Shown here: one piece after another, positions 8,908 through 17,467 of the stretch
How positions within the stretch are numbered: the stretch's first letter is position 1
Layout: each line of letters starts with the position of its first letter
IMG/VR virus record: IMGVR_UViG_3300035703_000044
Span: 29,765-93,764 of that record
DNA length: 64,000 nucleotides
Source of the DNA: a virus
Reading direction: 5' to 3' (one strand)
Position numbers and translations under genes: made by a program
Notes under the pieces: generated by a model
Database searches by the model: none
The model's input: only the letters and a program-made list of their open reading frames with translations
What the model was told of the DNA's origin: nothing

Positions 8908-8967
8908 TAGTATTGGATGCCGTAAGGATCCACAAAACACAAACTCGCTTTTAAAGGAGCTACAATA

Positions 8968-9402
8968 ATGACTAACCTTGCACGTTATACTGCATCGGAT
9001 CTTCCTACTCTTCTAGATAAGATCACTCGTAACAGTATTGGAATGGATGAGTATCTTGATCGTATTTTCAATGTTCATGAAAGTACATCAAACTATCCAC
9101 CATACAATCTTGTTCAGATAAGTAATGTAGAATCTCATCTAGAGATTGCTCTTGCTGGATTCAAAAAGGAGGAAGTTCATGCGTACACAGAGTATGGAAA
9201 ACTTTATGTCGAAGGACAAAAATCCGATATTGAATCGGACAGGACGTTTATCCACAAGGGTCTGGCTCAAAGAAGTTTTAAACGAGCGTGGACTTTATCC
9301 GACGACACAGAAGTTTCCAACGTCACATTTGAAGATGGACTCCTCAGAATTGAACTGAAAAAAGTAGTTCCTGAACATCATGCACGTAAAGACTATATCT
9401 AA
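8968..9402 (+). CDS. hsp20: Small heat-shock protein Hsp20
   Basis: A 144-residue alpha-crystallin-type chaperone. The beta-sandwich core runs from about residue 48 (VESHLEIALAGFKKEEV) to VTFEDGLLRIELKK, which contains the G-L-L/I motif. Small heat-shock proteins hold unfolding proteins, and almost all T4-like cyanophages carry one, possibly for scaffold assembly or photosystem protection. The start has a strong ribosome-binding site, AAAGGAG. The gene is a monocistronic unit between two terminators. Confidence 0.93.
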   Translation: MTNLARYTASDLPTLLDKITRNSIGMDEYLDRIFNVHESTSNYPPYNLVQISNVESHLEIALAGFKKEEVHAYTEYGKLYVEGQKSDIESDRTFIHKGLAQRSFKRAWTLSDDTEVSNVTFEDGLLRIELKKVVPEHHARKDYI

Positions 9403-9426
9403 ATAGAACTGAATATCGTCGGCGCA

Positions 9427-9467
9427 GGGGAACGACTGGCAAAATCCAGTTGACTTCCCCCTTTTTT
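9427..9467 (+). terminator. Terminator after hsp20, overlapping a promoter
   Basis: An outer stem GGGGAA / TTCCCC with an inner CTGG / CCAG hairpin, then six T. The 3' half contains the -35 of the following promoter. Confidence 0.65.
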
Positions 9468-9478
9468 ATTGGTATACT
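9450..9478 (+). promoter_or_regulatory. Sigma70-like promoter TTGACT-N17-TATACT
   Basis: The -35 is at 9450-9455 and the -10 at 9473-9478, an exact 17-base spacer. The -35 lies within the hairpin region of the preceding terminator. It serves the LSm-like/gp43 operon. Confidence 0.72.
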
Positions 9479-9499
9479 GATTGAAGGCATTGGAGTATT

Positions 9500-9868
9500 A
9501 TGACTGTAAAACTTGCACTTTTAAAGTCTGGTGAGGATGTAATATCTGACATACAGGAGATGGTTGTAGTTGATGATGATGGTAACGAAAAAATAATCGG
9601 GTACTTTTTTACAAAACCATGTGTAGTAAAACTTCTCAATCCAGACAACCTTTCGGATCAAAATGGAAATAAAGCTTTTGAGATAAGTATGTTTCCTTGG
9701 TTCCCTCTTTCAAAAGACACAAAGATTCCAGTTACCGCTGATTGGGTAGTTACTTTGGTAGAACCAATTGAAAAACTAAAAACAATGTATACAGAAGGAG
9801 TTTTAGACTATGGAAAACGTAAAGATTCTAGTTCTAATGAACAATCAAATTCTGATATCTCAGATTGA
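9500..9868 (+). CDS. LSm-like conserved cyanophage protein
   Basis: A 122-residue protein with a short beta-rich core: LALLKSGEDVISDI, then a hydrophobic strand FFTKPCVVKLL, ISMFPWFPLSKDTKIPV and WVVTLVEPIEKLKTMY, followed by a Ser/Asp-rich tail. The strand order is reminiscent of Sm/LSm proteins, but this is inference. The next gene encodes a protein of the same pattern, so the pair may be paralogous. It is first in the operon leading into gp43. Confidence 0.72.
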   Translation: MTVKLALLKSGEDVISDIQEMVVVDDDGNEKIIGYFFTKPCVVKLLNPDNLSDQNGNKAFEISMFPWFPLSKDTKIPVTADWVVTLVEPIEKLKTMYTEGVLDYGKRKDSSSNEQSNSDISD

Positions 9869-10067
9869 AGAAGTTGGAGCTGATATTGGAGAACCAGATT
9901 GTAAATTGATCGAACCATTTGTTCTTGATACTAATACGGAAACTTTGACACCTTGGTTAGTCAATGTTACAAATCAAAATACATTCATGATTAATTCGGA
10001 TAAGATTATTACAATTTCTGATCCCAAACCCACCCTTGTTGAAAAGTACCAGAACTTGATTAAATGA
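9810..10067 (+). CDS. Second LSm-like small protein upstream of gp43
   Basis: An 85-residue protein overlapping the previous gene by 59 bases, with its own RBS (AAGGAG 9 bases before ATG). The pattern MNNQILISQIEEV, CKLIEPFVL, LTPWLVNVT, FMINSDKIITISDPKPTLVEKY mirrors the previous protein (ISDIQEM, PCVVKLL, WFPLS, WVVTLVEP-EKL). The family is common next to cyanophage gp43. Function is unknown. It is coupled to gp43 by ATGA. Confidence 0.75.
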   Translation: MENVKILVLMNNQILISQIEEVGADIGEPDCKLIEPFVLDTNTETLTPWLVNVTNQNTFMINSDKIITISDPKPTLVEKYQNLIK

Positions 10068-12562
10068 GATTTTATACCAACGTGCAAATGATCGGGAACC
10101 AGTTTCTCGTTCGTGGTTATGATAATGGTAAACATGTAATGTTCAAAGAAGAGTTTTCTCCAACTCTTTTTGTTCCTAGTAAAAAAGAATCAAAATATAA
10201 AACTCTTGATGGGGAGAATGTAGAACCTATTGTTCCTGGTTCTGTTCGAGACTGTCGAGAGTTTTACAAAAAATACGATGACGTAGATGGATTCAAGATC
10301 TATGGGAATGATCGTTATGTCTGTCAGTATATTTCTGACAAATATCCTGAGGATGAAATCAAGTTTGATATCTCAAAAATCAAACTGGTAACAGTTGATA
10401 TTGAGGTTGCTTCTGAGAATGGATTTCCAGATACGGAATCCGCATCGGAGGAAATGCTTACTATTACTATCCAAGACTACACCACAAAAAATATTATTAC
10501 TTGGGGTGTAAAACCATTCATCAATAAACAATCAAACGTTAAGTATATTGAATGTGAATCTGAGTATCAATTACTCCAGAGTTTCATGGACTACTGGACT
10601 AGAAATACTCCAGAAGTGATTACTGGATGGAACATTGAATTTTATGATATTCCTTACATTTGTCGTAGGTTGAATCGAGTTCTTGGTGAGAAGGTGATGA
10701 AATCATTTTCTCCTTGGGGGTTGGTTACTGAGAAAGAAGTTTATGTAAATGGTAGGAAACAAATTTGTTATGATATTGGTGGTCTCTCAGTTCTTGATTA
10801 CCTGCACCTGTACAAATGGTCTCCAGGAACTCCCAATCAAGAGAGTTATAGACTGGATTACATTGCTCAACAAGAACTTGGTCAACAGAAACTTGATCAC
10901 TCTGAGTATGATACTTTCAAAGAATTTTATACAAAGGGATGGCAAAAATTTGTTGAGTATAACATCATTGACGTAGAACTTGTAGACAAACTAGAGGATA
11001 AACTAAAGTTAATTGAACTTGCAATTACTCTTGCATATGATGCAAAGGTTAATTATGCAGATATTTTCTATCAAGTTCGAATGTGGGATAATATTATTTA
11101 CAATTATCTTAAAAAGAGGAACATAGTTATTCCCCCAAAGGTTAAGACAGAAAAGAGTGAGAAGTATGCTGGCGCATATGTAAAGGAACCTAAACCAGGA
11201 GTTTATGATTGGGTCGTTAACTTTGACCTTAACTCTCTATATCCTCACCTAATTATGATGTATAACATTTCACCAGAAACTCTGATGGATGAAAGACATC
11301 CTACATCGTCAGTTGATAGAATTCTCAACCAAGAAGTAAGTTTTGAACTGTATAAAAACTATGCAGTTTGTGCAAATGGGGCAATGTTCCGCAAGGATTC
11401 TCGTGGAATGCTTCCAGAACTTATGGAAAAGATGTATAACGAACGTGTTATCTTCAAAAAGAAGATGATTGAGGCAAAGAAAAAGTATGAGAAGACTCCA
11501 ACCAAAGAACTGGAGAAAGAAATCTCTAGGTGTAATAATATCCAGATGGCAAAGAAAATTTCACTTAACTCTGCCTATGGGGCCATTGGAAATCAGTACT
11601 TTCGTTACTATAAACTTGAGAATGCGGAGGCCATTACTCTTAGTGGACAGGTTGCCATCCGATGGATCGAAGGAAAAATGAATACATATCTGAATAAGAT
11701 TCTTAAAACAGAGGATGTGGATTATGTTATTGCTTCAGATACTGATTCTATCTACCTTAATATGGGTCCTTTGGTTGAACGTGTATTCAAAGGAAGAGAG
11801 AAAACTACTGAGGGCATTGTTTCGTTCCTTGATAAGGTCTGTCAAATGGAACTTGAAAAGTATATTGAGGGTTCTTACCAAGAATTGGCTGACTATGTGA
11901 ATGCTTATGATCAGAAGATGTTCATGAAACGTGAAAACATTGCTGATCGTGGTATTTGGACTGCAAAGAAACGTTATATTCTCAATGTATGGGATAGTGA
12001 AGGTGTTCGATACTCTGAACCCAAACTTAAAATCATGGGTATTGAGGCAGTAAAATCATCAACTCCCGCACCTTGTCGTAAGATGATTAAGGATGCACTT
12101 AAACTTATGATGAATGGAACTGAAGATGATGTAATTGACTTCATTGAAAAGAGTAGGAATGAGTTCAAGAAACTTCCTCCAGAACAAATCTCATTTCCGA
12201 GATCAGCTTCTGATGTAACTAAGTATTCTTCTAACTCAACAATCTATGAGAAAGGTACTCCAATCCATGTTAGGGGTGCATTACTCTTCAACTACTACAT
12301 CAAGAAGGAAAACCTCAAAAATAAATACTCTCTTATTCAGAATGGAGAAAAAATCAAGTTCTGTTACTTGAAGAAACCAAATCCAATTTATGAAAATGTG
12401 ATCTCATTCATTCAAGATTTTCCAAAGGAACTCAACCTTGACAAATACATAGACTACGAACTACAATTTGAGAAAGCATTTCTAGAACCCTTGAAAGGCA
12501 TCCTTGATGCTATTGGATGGAATGTAGAAAAAACCGTAAACCTTGATTCATTTTTCTTCTGA
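10064..12562 (+). CDS. 43: Family B replicative DNA polymerase (gp43)
   Basis: An 832-residue polymerase with proofreading exonuclease. Exo I is DIEVAS (acidic residues at about 112 and 114), polymerase motif A is DLNSLYPHL (D388), motif B is [13 protein letters not shown] and motif C is SDTDS (D559, D561). It replicates phage DNA with gp45, gp44/62, gp41/61 and gp32. It is uninterrupted, with no intron or intein. It overlaps uvsX by TGATG. Confidence 0.97.
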   Translation: MRFYTNVQMIGNQFLVRGYDNGKHVMFKEEFSPTLFVPSKKESKYKTLDGENVEPIVPGSVRDCREFYKKYDDVDGFKIYGNDRYVCQYISDKYPEDEIKFDISKIKLVTVDIEVASENGFPDTESASEEMLTITIQDYTTKNIITWGVKPFINKQSNVKYIECESEYQLLQSFMDYWTRNTPEVITGWNIEFYDIPYICRRLNRVLGEKVMKSFSPWGLVTEKEVYVNGRKQICYDIGGLSVLDYLHLYKWSPGTPNQESYRLDYIAQQELGQQKLDHSEYDTFKEFYTKGWQKFVEYNIIDVELVDKLEDKLKLIELAITLAYDAKVNYADIFYQVRMWDNIIYNYLKKRNIVIPPKVKTEKSEKYAGAYVKEPKPGVYDWVVNFDLNSLYPHLIMMYNISPETLMDERHPTSSVDRILNQEVSFELYKNYAVCANGAMFRKDSRGMLPELMEKMYNERVIFKKKMIEAKKKYEKTPTKELEKEISRCNNIQMAKKISLNSAYGAIGNQYFRYYKLENAEAITLSGQVAIRWIEGKMNTYLNKILKTEDVDYVIASDTDSIYLNMGPLVERVFKGREKTTEGIVSFLDKVCQMELEKYIEGSYQELADYVNAYDQKMFMKRENIADRGIWTAKKRYILNVWDSEGVRYSEPKLKIMGIEAVKSSTPAPCRKMIKDALKLMMNGTEDDVIDFIEKSRNEFKKLPPEQISFPRSASDVTKYSSNSTIYEKGTPIHVRGALLFNYYIKKENLKNKYSLIQNGEKIKFCYLKKPNPIYENVISFIQDFPKELNLDKYIDYELQFEKAFLEPLKGILDAIGWNVEKTVNLDSFFF

Positions 12563-13569
12563 TGGACTTCTTAAAAGATATTGTAAAAGAAATAGGTGAC
12601 GACTTTACTAAGTTGGCATCAGATATTGACGAAACAGAAACTTATGTTGATACGGGTTCATACATTTTTAATGCACTGGTCTCAGGTAGTGTATTTGGTG
12701 GTGTATCTGGGAATAAGATTACTGCTATTGCTGGAGAGTCTTCTACTGGAAAGACTTTTTTCTCTCTCGCCGTGGTTAAGAACTTTCTTGATTCTAATCC
12801 CGATGGTTACTGTCTCTACTTTGACACTGAAGCTGCTATCACTAAATCACTTATAGAATCCCGTGGAATTGATACTACTCGTCTGGTTGTTGTTAACGTT
12901 GTTACTATTGAGGAGTTTCGTACAAAGGCACTCAAAGCCGTAGATATGTATTTGAAAGCTCCAGTAGAAGATCGCAAACCTTGTATGTTTGTGTTAGACT
13001 CTTTGGGAATGCTTTCTACAACCAAAGAAATTACCGATGCACTGAATGAAAAGGAAGTTCGGGATATGACTAAATCCCAACTTATCAAAGGTGCATTCCG
13101 AATGCTCACACTCAAACTAGGACAAGCAAATGTACCACTCATTGTCACAAATCATACATACGATGTCATCGGAGCTTATGTACCAACGAAAGAAATGGGG
13201 GGAGGTTCTGGACTCAAATACGCAGCAAGTACGATCATTTATCTCAGCAAGAAAAAAGAAAAGGATGGAACGGAAGTGGTCGGAAATATTATCAAGGCTA
13301 AGACTGCTAAATCGCGTTTGAGTAAAGAGAATAAAGATGTTGAAGTTCGTCTTTACTACGATGAGCGTGGTCTTGATCGTTACTATGGTCTTCTTGAACT
13401 CGGTGAGATTGGTGGACTTTGGAAGAATGTAGCCGGTCGATATGAGATTGATGGTAAGAAGATTTATGCTAAACAGATTCTAAAGGAACCTGAACTATAC
13501 TTCACAGAAGAAGTAATGCAACAACTGGATCAAATCGCACGTAAGGAATTTAGTTATGGAGAAAGTTGA
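12562..13569 (+). CDS. uvsX: UvsX RecA-like recombinase
   Basis: A 335-residue strand-exchange ATPase. Walker A is GESSTGKT at about residues 58-65, and the Walker B region is [11 protein letters not shown]. The glycine-rich DNA-binding loop lies around [13 protein letters not shown]. It carries out recombination-dependent replication and repair with gp32. It is about 50 residues shorter than T4 UvsX. It overlaps gp41 by 14 bases. Confidence 0.95.
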   Translation: MDFLKDIVKEIGDDFTKLASDIDETETYVDTGSYIFNALVSGSVFGGVSGNKITAIAGESSTGKTFFSLAVVKNFLDSNPDGYCLYFDTEAAITKSLIESRGIDTTRLVVVNVVTIEEFRTKALKAVDMYLKAPVEDRKPCMFVLDSLGMLSTTKEITDALNEKEVRDMTKSQLIKGAFRMLTLKLGQANVPLIVTNHTYDVIGAYVPTKEMGGGSGLKYAASTIIYLSKKKEKDGTEVVGNIIKAKTAKSRLSKENKDVEVRLYYDERGLDRYYGLLELGEIGGLWKNVAGRYEIDGKKIYAKQILKEPELYFTEEVMQQLDQIARKEFSYGES

Positions 13570-14932
13570 GTTTCTAATTCTTAGGAACCTATTACATAAT
13601 GAAGAATACATTCGTAAGGTAATACCATTTCTAAAATCTGAGTATTTTGAAGATACAAATCAAAGAATTGTCTTTGAAGAAATTCTATCCTTCATCCAAG
13701 AATACAATCAACCTGCAACTAAAGAAGTTCTTTGTATTGAGGTAGAAAATCGTAAAGACATTAATGACACTTCTTTTAAGGAAATCGTTCATCTTATCAA
13801 TAATTTGGATAATGTTCCTGTTGAACTGGAGTGGTTGATTGATACTACTGAAAAGTGGTGTCGTGATCGTGCAATCTACATCGCACTTATGGAATCAATC
13901 CATATTGCAGATGGTAAAGATGAGAAAAAGAATCGTGATAGTATTCCAAGTATTCTTTCAGATGCCTTATCAGTATCTTTCGATACACACATCGGACACG
14001 ATTATCTGTTAGACTACGAACAACGTTATGAGTCCTATCATAGAAAGGAAGAGAAAATTGAATTCGACCTTGAATATTTTAACAAGATCACAAAAGGTGG
14101 TTTACCTAATAAGACTCTTAATATCGCTCTGGCTGGTACGGGTGTCGGAAAGAGTCTCTTTATGTGCCATGTTGCTTCTTCCGTCTTATTGCAAGGCCGC
14201 AACGTTCTCTACATCACTCTTGAGATGGCGGAGGAACGAATTGCTGAAAGAATTGATGCAAACCTCCTGAACGTTCCTATTCAAGATATTGGTAACCTTC
14301 CAAAACAGATGTTTGAAAGTAAGGTAACCAATCTTTCCAAGAAAACTCAAGGTACTTTGATTATTAAAGAGTACCCTACTGCATCTGCACACTCTGGACA
14401 TTTCAAGTCTCTTCTGAATGAACTTGCATTGAAGAAGTCTTTCCGTCCTGATATCATCTTTATTGACTATCTGAACATCTGTGCATCTTCGAGATACAAA
14501 GGTAATCTTTCTGTGAACTCTTATTCTTATATTAAGGCAATTGCAGAAGAACTTCGTGGTCTTGCAGTGGAGTTTAATGTTCCTATTGTAAGTGCCACTC
14601 AGACAACTCGTTCTGGTTATGGTAGTTCTGATGTGGAACTGACTGATACCTCAGAAAGTTTTGGTCTCCCTGCTACTGCTGACTTGATGTTTGCGTTGAT
14701 TTCTACAGAAGATTTGGAAGGTCTTGGTCAAATTCTAGTCAAACAACTTAAGAACCGATATAATGACCCTACCATTCATAAGCGTTTCGTGATTGGTATT
14801 GATCGCGCTAAGATGCGTCTTTATGACTGCGAACAATCTGCTCAACAAGATATCCTTGACAATGGAAAGGATGAGGAGTATGATTATGAAGAAAAGAAAC
14901 CAAAGAAAACATTTGAGGGATTTAAATTCTGA
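13556..14932 (+). CDS. 41: Replicative DNA helicase (gp41, DnaB-like)
   Basis: A 458-residue hexameric 5'-3' helicase. Walker A is AGTGVGKS with the lysine at about residue 199. Walker B is [11 protein letters not shown], with the downstream glutamine motif SATQTT and an arginine-finger segment near the C-terminus. It works with primase gp61 and loader gp59, both encoded in this window. It has a short acidic/basic tail. The start is internal to uvsX, with upstream GTAAGGA as ribosome-binding site. Confidence 0.95.
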   Translation: MEKVEFLILRNLLHNEEYIRKVIPFLKSEYFEDTNQRIVFEEILSFIQEYNQPATKEVLCIEVENRKDINDTSFKEIVHLINNLDNVPVELEWLIDTTEKWCRDRAIYIALMESIHIADGKDEKKNRDSIPSILSDALSVSFDTHIGHDYLLDYEQRYESYHRKEEKIEFDLEYFNKITKGGLPNKTLNIALAGTGVGKSLFMCHVASSVLLQGRNVLYITLEMAEERIAERIDANLLNVPIQDIGNLPKQMFESKVTNLSKKTQGTLIIKEYPTASAHSGHFKSLLNELALKKSFRPDIIFIDYLNICASSRYKGNLSVNSYSYIKAIAEELRGLAVEFNVPIVSATQTTRSGYGSSDVELTDTSESFGLPATADLMFALISTEDLEGLGQILVKQLKNRYNDPTIHKRFVIGIDRAKMRLYDCEQSAQQDILDNGKDEEYDYEEKKPKKTFEGFKF

Positions 14933-14933
14933 T

Positions 14934-15347
14934 ATGACACAAGTTATTGATACAAACAAATATATTGAATTCGTTCGCCAAACTACAAGTCCTGCAAGCA
15001 GTGACTTTGCTCAACTTCTTTCTCGTCTGACTGAACTTGAAGCAACTGCTGATGCTGATGTTCCTCGCCTTCTTACTGCTGCTCTTGGTATGAGTGCTGA
15101 ATGTGGAGAACTGGTAGAAATTATCAAGAAAATTCTACTGCAGGGAAAATCTTATAATGAAGACAATGTTATTCATATGAAAAAAGAAGCAGGTGATGTA
15201 CTTTGGTATATGTCTCAACTTTGTATTGCTCTTGATACTACATTTGAAGAACTGATGGAAATCAATTATCAAAAACTATCGGCAAGATATCCAGAAGGAA
15301 CTTTTTCTGTCTATAAGTCAGAAAATAGGGCAGAAGGGGATATTTGA
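14934..15347 (+). CDS. mazG: MazG-like nucleotide pyrophosphohydrolase
   Basis: A 137-residue all-alpha NTP-PPase domain. The metal-binding pattern is SAECGELVEIIKK followed by KKEAGDVLWYMSQL. Cyanophage MazG has been proposed to act on (p)ppGpp or dGTP/dCTP pools and to keep the host in a growth state. The ATG at 14934 is chosen because upstream open frame is a shadow of gp41. It is the last gene of the replication operon before a terminator. Confidence 0.9.
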   Translation: MTQVIDTNKYIEFVRQTTSPASSDFAQLLSRLTELEATADADVPRLLTAALGMSAECGELVEIIKKILLQGKSYNEDNVIHMKKEAGDVLWYMSQLCIALDTTFEELMEINYQKLSARYPEGTFSVYKSENRAEGDI

Positions 15348-15352
15348 TTTAT

Positions 15353-15376
15353 GGAGGTTGAAAAACCTCCTTTTTT
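15353..15376 (+). terminator. Terminator after mazG
   Basis: A 7-bp stem GGAGGTT / AACCTCC with a GAAA tetraloop and six T. Confidence 0.88.
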
Positions 15377-15400
15377 GTTATTTCTATAATCTCTATAATT

Positions 15401-15408
15401 TATAAATA
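15401..15408 (+). promoter_or_regulatory. T4-type late promoter TATAAATA
   Basis: An exact TATAAATA just upstream of the second GIY-YIG gene. Two TATAAT boxes (15385-15390 and 15394-15399) precede it. Confidence 0.72.
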
Positions 15409-15429
15409 ATGATAGAGTTAAAGTCAATT

Positions 15430-16158
15430 ATGAATTATATTGTGTATGCATATTGTAATGAATTTGGAAAATTTTATTATATTGGTAGAGGGAGAGTAGG
15501 TAGAGAAATTGAAAATCATAAAAGGATAAAAGTTCCTCCTAGAGAAAGAATTTTAATACTCCATAAAAATCTAACTAAACAAGAAAGTGTTGATTATGAA
15601 AAAGGTTTAATTAAATTTTATGGAAGAAAAATTGATGGTGGAATATTAGAAAATTTAAGTATAGGTGGGCATTGTGGTTCTGAAGGAGTTCCTCCTTGGA
15701 ATAAAGGTAAAAAATGTGAATATATTTCAGAATCAAATAGTAGAAGAATTGGTGAATTGCATCCTTTTTATGGAAAACCTTTACCAAAAAAGATGAGAGA
15801 TAAGATTAGCCAATCCAACAAAGGAAAAAAACATACTGAAGAATCAAAAAATAAAATTAGTGAGAGTAATCTTGGAATTAAAAAAACAGAGGAACACAGA
15901 AAAAATATAAGTAAAGGTAAAAAAGGTATGAAGCAATCTGAAACTCATAGACAAAATAATTCTAAAAGTAAGTGTAAGTTTTTATATAAAATTGAAACTC
16001 CCACTGGAGAAATTGTTGAAACTGAAAATATGAGGAAATTTAGTATTGAAAATAATCTACCTCCAGCATCTATGCATAGGTTATCTACTGGTCAGTATAT
16101 TGAATATCGTGGATATAAATTAGTTGATAAGATTGAGTTAATAGTGAAACCAACTTGA
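15430..16158 (+). CDS. GIY-YIG homing endonuclease, NUMOD3 and NUMOD1-like
   Basis: A 242-residue endonuclease. The N-terminal GIY-YIG module is IVYAYC ... FYYIGRGRVGREI. NUMOD3-like repeats (LHPFYGK, DKISQSNKGKKHTEES, NKISESNLGIKKTEEH) follow. The C-terminal segment (KIETPTGEIVETENMRKFSIENNL, SMHRLSTG) looks like a NUMOD1 helix-turn-helix. It is strongly AT-rich compared with mazG, consistent with lateral mobility. Like the copy at 4923 it follows a terminator and late promoter. A longer start at 15409 is possible. Confidence 0.85.
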   Translation: MNYIVYAYCNEFGKFYYIGRGRVGREIENHKRIKVPPRERILILHKNLTKQESVDYEKGLIKFYGRKIDGGILENLSIGGHCGSEGVPPWNKGKKCEYISESNSRRIGELHPFYGKPLPKKMRDKISQSNKGKKHTEESKNKISESNLGIKKTEEHRKNISKGKKGMKQSETHRQNNSKSKCKFLYKIETPTGEIVETENMRKFSIENNLPPASMHRLSTGQYIEYRGYKLVDKIELIVKPT

Positions 16159-16183
16159 CTTTATTTTTTTTGTGTGGTATAAT
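16155..16183 (+). promoter_or_regulatory. Sigma70-like promoter TTGACT-N17-TATAAT
   Basis: The -35 overlaps the stop codon of the endonuclease gene. Spacer is exactly 17 bases. It drives the two small genes that follow. Confidence 0.8.
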
Positions 16184-16203
16184 CAAACAGAAAAGGAGAA
16201 AAT

Positions 16204-16392
16204 ATGAAAACACTAACATCTTTTATTGCTCCAGAAAAATCAAAGTTTATGTTCCAAAATACCCCTCAAGGACCTGTGATGTGGGTTGTGTCTGATGAAG
16301 GCAACCAGAAACTTTTTAGATTTCGTGGAAAAACAATCCGTGATACTAACAAAAACTTTTTACACATGAAATATTATTTGGAGGAAGTATGA
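16204..16392 (+). CDS. Small conserved hypothetical protein
   Basis: A 62-residue protein (MKTLTSFIAPEKSKFMF). The RBS AAAAGGAG and the promoter just upstream support expression. It overlaps the next gene by ATGA. No motif was recognised. Confidence 0.72.
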   Translation: MKTLTSFIAPEKSKFMFQNTPQGPVMWVVSDEGNQKLFRFRGKTIRDTNKNFLHMKYYLEEV

Positions 16393-16574
16393 GTAAAGAA
16401 AAGCAAGTAACTGTTAAAATGGATGCTCGTACTGCGGCTGCAGTTCGTCAAGTTTTATTTGATTCTCAAAAAGGATACACTTATGATGAAGTAAGTGTTC
16501 CTCCTCGAATTTCTGATATTCGTGGAGTTATTGTGCAACTTGATGAAAGTATTGGTACTGCTCTTGGTGTTTGA
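16389..16574 (+). CDS. Small conserved hypothetical protein
   Basis: A 61-residue protein (MSKEKQVTVKMDARTAAAV). The VKMDARTAAAVRQVL segment is helical and could fit a ribbon-helix-helix-like fold, which is inference. It is coupled to the upstream gene and followed at once by a UUCG-capped terminator. Confidence 0.72.
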   Translation: MSKEKQVTVKMDARTAAAVRQVLFDSQKGYTYDEVSVPPRISDIRGVIVQLDESIGTALGV

Positions 16575-16594
16575 CCCTTCGGGGTCTTTTTTTT
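16573..16594 (+). terminator. Terminator with TTCG tetraloop
   Basis: GACCC-TTCG-GGGTC followed by eight T. The stem begins inside the stop codon of the preceding gene. Confidence 0.9.
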
Positions 16595-16601
16595 ATAAAT
16601 A
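16594..16601 (+). promoter_or_regulatory. T4-type late promoter TATAAATA
   Basis: An exact TATAAATA starting in the terminator T run. It drives the virion-type gene at 16624. Confidence 0.75.
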
Positions 16602-16623
16602 ACTAAAAAAGTATTTGCAAAAA

Positions 16624-17295
16624 ATGGATACCAAAGATCTTAAGGGTTTGATGGAAGCATATTCTGAAGTTTATGCTCCTCAAGAAGTTGATGAAGCACT
16701 AGATAAGAGATTTGATTCAATGAGAAAGCGTGGTGGAAGAAGTGCTCCTCCAGAAGAGCGTTCTGTTGGTGGTGAAATGAATAGAAAAAATAAAGATTAT
16801 TGGGCAGATACTCTAGGTAAAGGTAGAGATAGAGGAAAGGGCAGTAAAGCAGCAAGAAGAGTAGCAGCACTTAAGAATGAAGAACTTGATATCTTTGACG
16901 TGGTTCTTGAGTTTCTCCAAGTAGAAGGGTTTGCAGAAACTCTGGAAGAAGCAGAGTGGATGATGGCGAATGTGATTGATGAGGAAGCAATTGGTATTAT
17001 TCTTGGTGAAGCTAATAAAGAAAATAAGCAAAAAAAGAACGATGCTATTTCTAAAATAATTCAGAAAAAACTTCATCCTTCAGTTTTACCATCATTAACT
17101 TATGGTAGAAGAGAATTGAAAAAAGAAGATTATGTAAATGAAGCACAACACGCTCGTGAGAACCCAGAGAAGTATGAAAGAGAGCAGGCAAAGAAATCTG
17201 CTCCTGTTCGTGGAGAAAGAACTCCTATGCCACCAAGAGGTGATAAGCGTAGAGAGGACTTTGAGAAGTGGTATGCTAAACAGATGGGTCGCTGA
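16624..17295 (+). CDS. Probable virion-associated protein
   Basis: A 223-residue charged protein. The N-terminus MDTKDLKGLMEAYSEVY is a motif repeated in many cyanophage structural proteins. It contains L-M-E-A, which fits the T4 prohead protease gp21 consensus (I/L-x-E before A/G/S). Residues 30-80 are basic and Arg/Gly/Lys-rich, and the middle is an acidic helix. It is expressed from a late promoter. A role inside the head is inference. Confidence 0.7.
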   Translation: MDTKDLKGLMEAYSEVYAPQEVDEALDKRFDSMRKRGGRSAPPEERSVGGEMNRKNKDYWADTLGKGRDRGKGSKAARRVAALKNEELDIFDVVLEFLQVEGFAETLEEAEWMMANVIDEEAIGIILGEANKENKQKKNDAISKIIQKKLHPSVLPSLTYGRRELKKEDYVNEAQHARENPEKYEREQAKKSAPVRGERTPMPPRGDKRREDFEKWYAKQMGR

Positions 17296-17318
17296 TAAAT
17301 AAATCGGAAGGTTGCTCT

Positions 17319-17347
17319 AACCCCTTGACTTTTTAGTTGAGGGGTTT
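17319..17347 (+). terminator. Terminator, overlapping a tRNA promoter
   Basis: An 11-bp stem with two G-U pairs (AACCCCTTGAC / GTTGAGGGGTT), a 6-base loop and a T run. TTGACT of the next promoter begins in its 5' arm. Confidence 0.7.
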
Positions 17348-17353
17348 TATAAT
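17325..17353 (+). promoter_or_regulatory. Sigma70-like promoter TTGACT-N17-TATAAT for tRNA-Ala
   Basis: The -35 is at 17325-17330 and the -10 at 17348-17353, with an exact 17-base spacer, 10 bases upstream of the tRNA. Confidence 0.8.
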
Positions 17354-17362
17354 GTCTTTATT

Positions 17363-17436
17363 GGGGGATTAGCTCAGTTGGTAGTAGCGCATCCTTTGCA
17401 AGGATGATGTCATCGGTTCGAGTCCGATATCTTCCA
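17363..17436 (+). tRNA. tRNA-Ala (UGC)
   Basis: Acceptor GGGGGAT / ATCTTCC (two G-U pairs). The anticodon stem is CATCC / GGATG with loop TTTGCAA, anticodon TGC. The T arm is ATCGG-TTCGAGT-CCGAT. The D stem has one mismatch and an extra base. CCA is not encoded. Confidence 0.9.
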
Positions 17437-17467
17437 CTTCTAAATACTTGAAAGAGTATTTCTATAG

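Noticed and set aside
8348-8935. A 195-codon minus-strand frame opposite gp62/regA
   Set aside because: It covers two well-identified plus-strand genes, spans the regA terminator and has no recognisable protein features.
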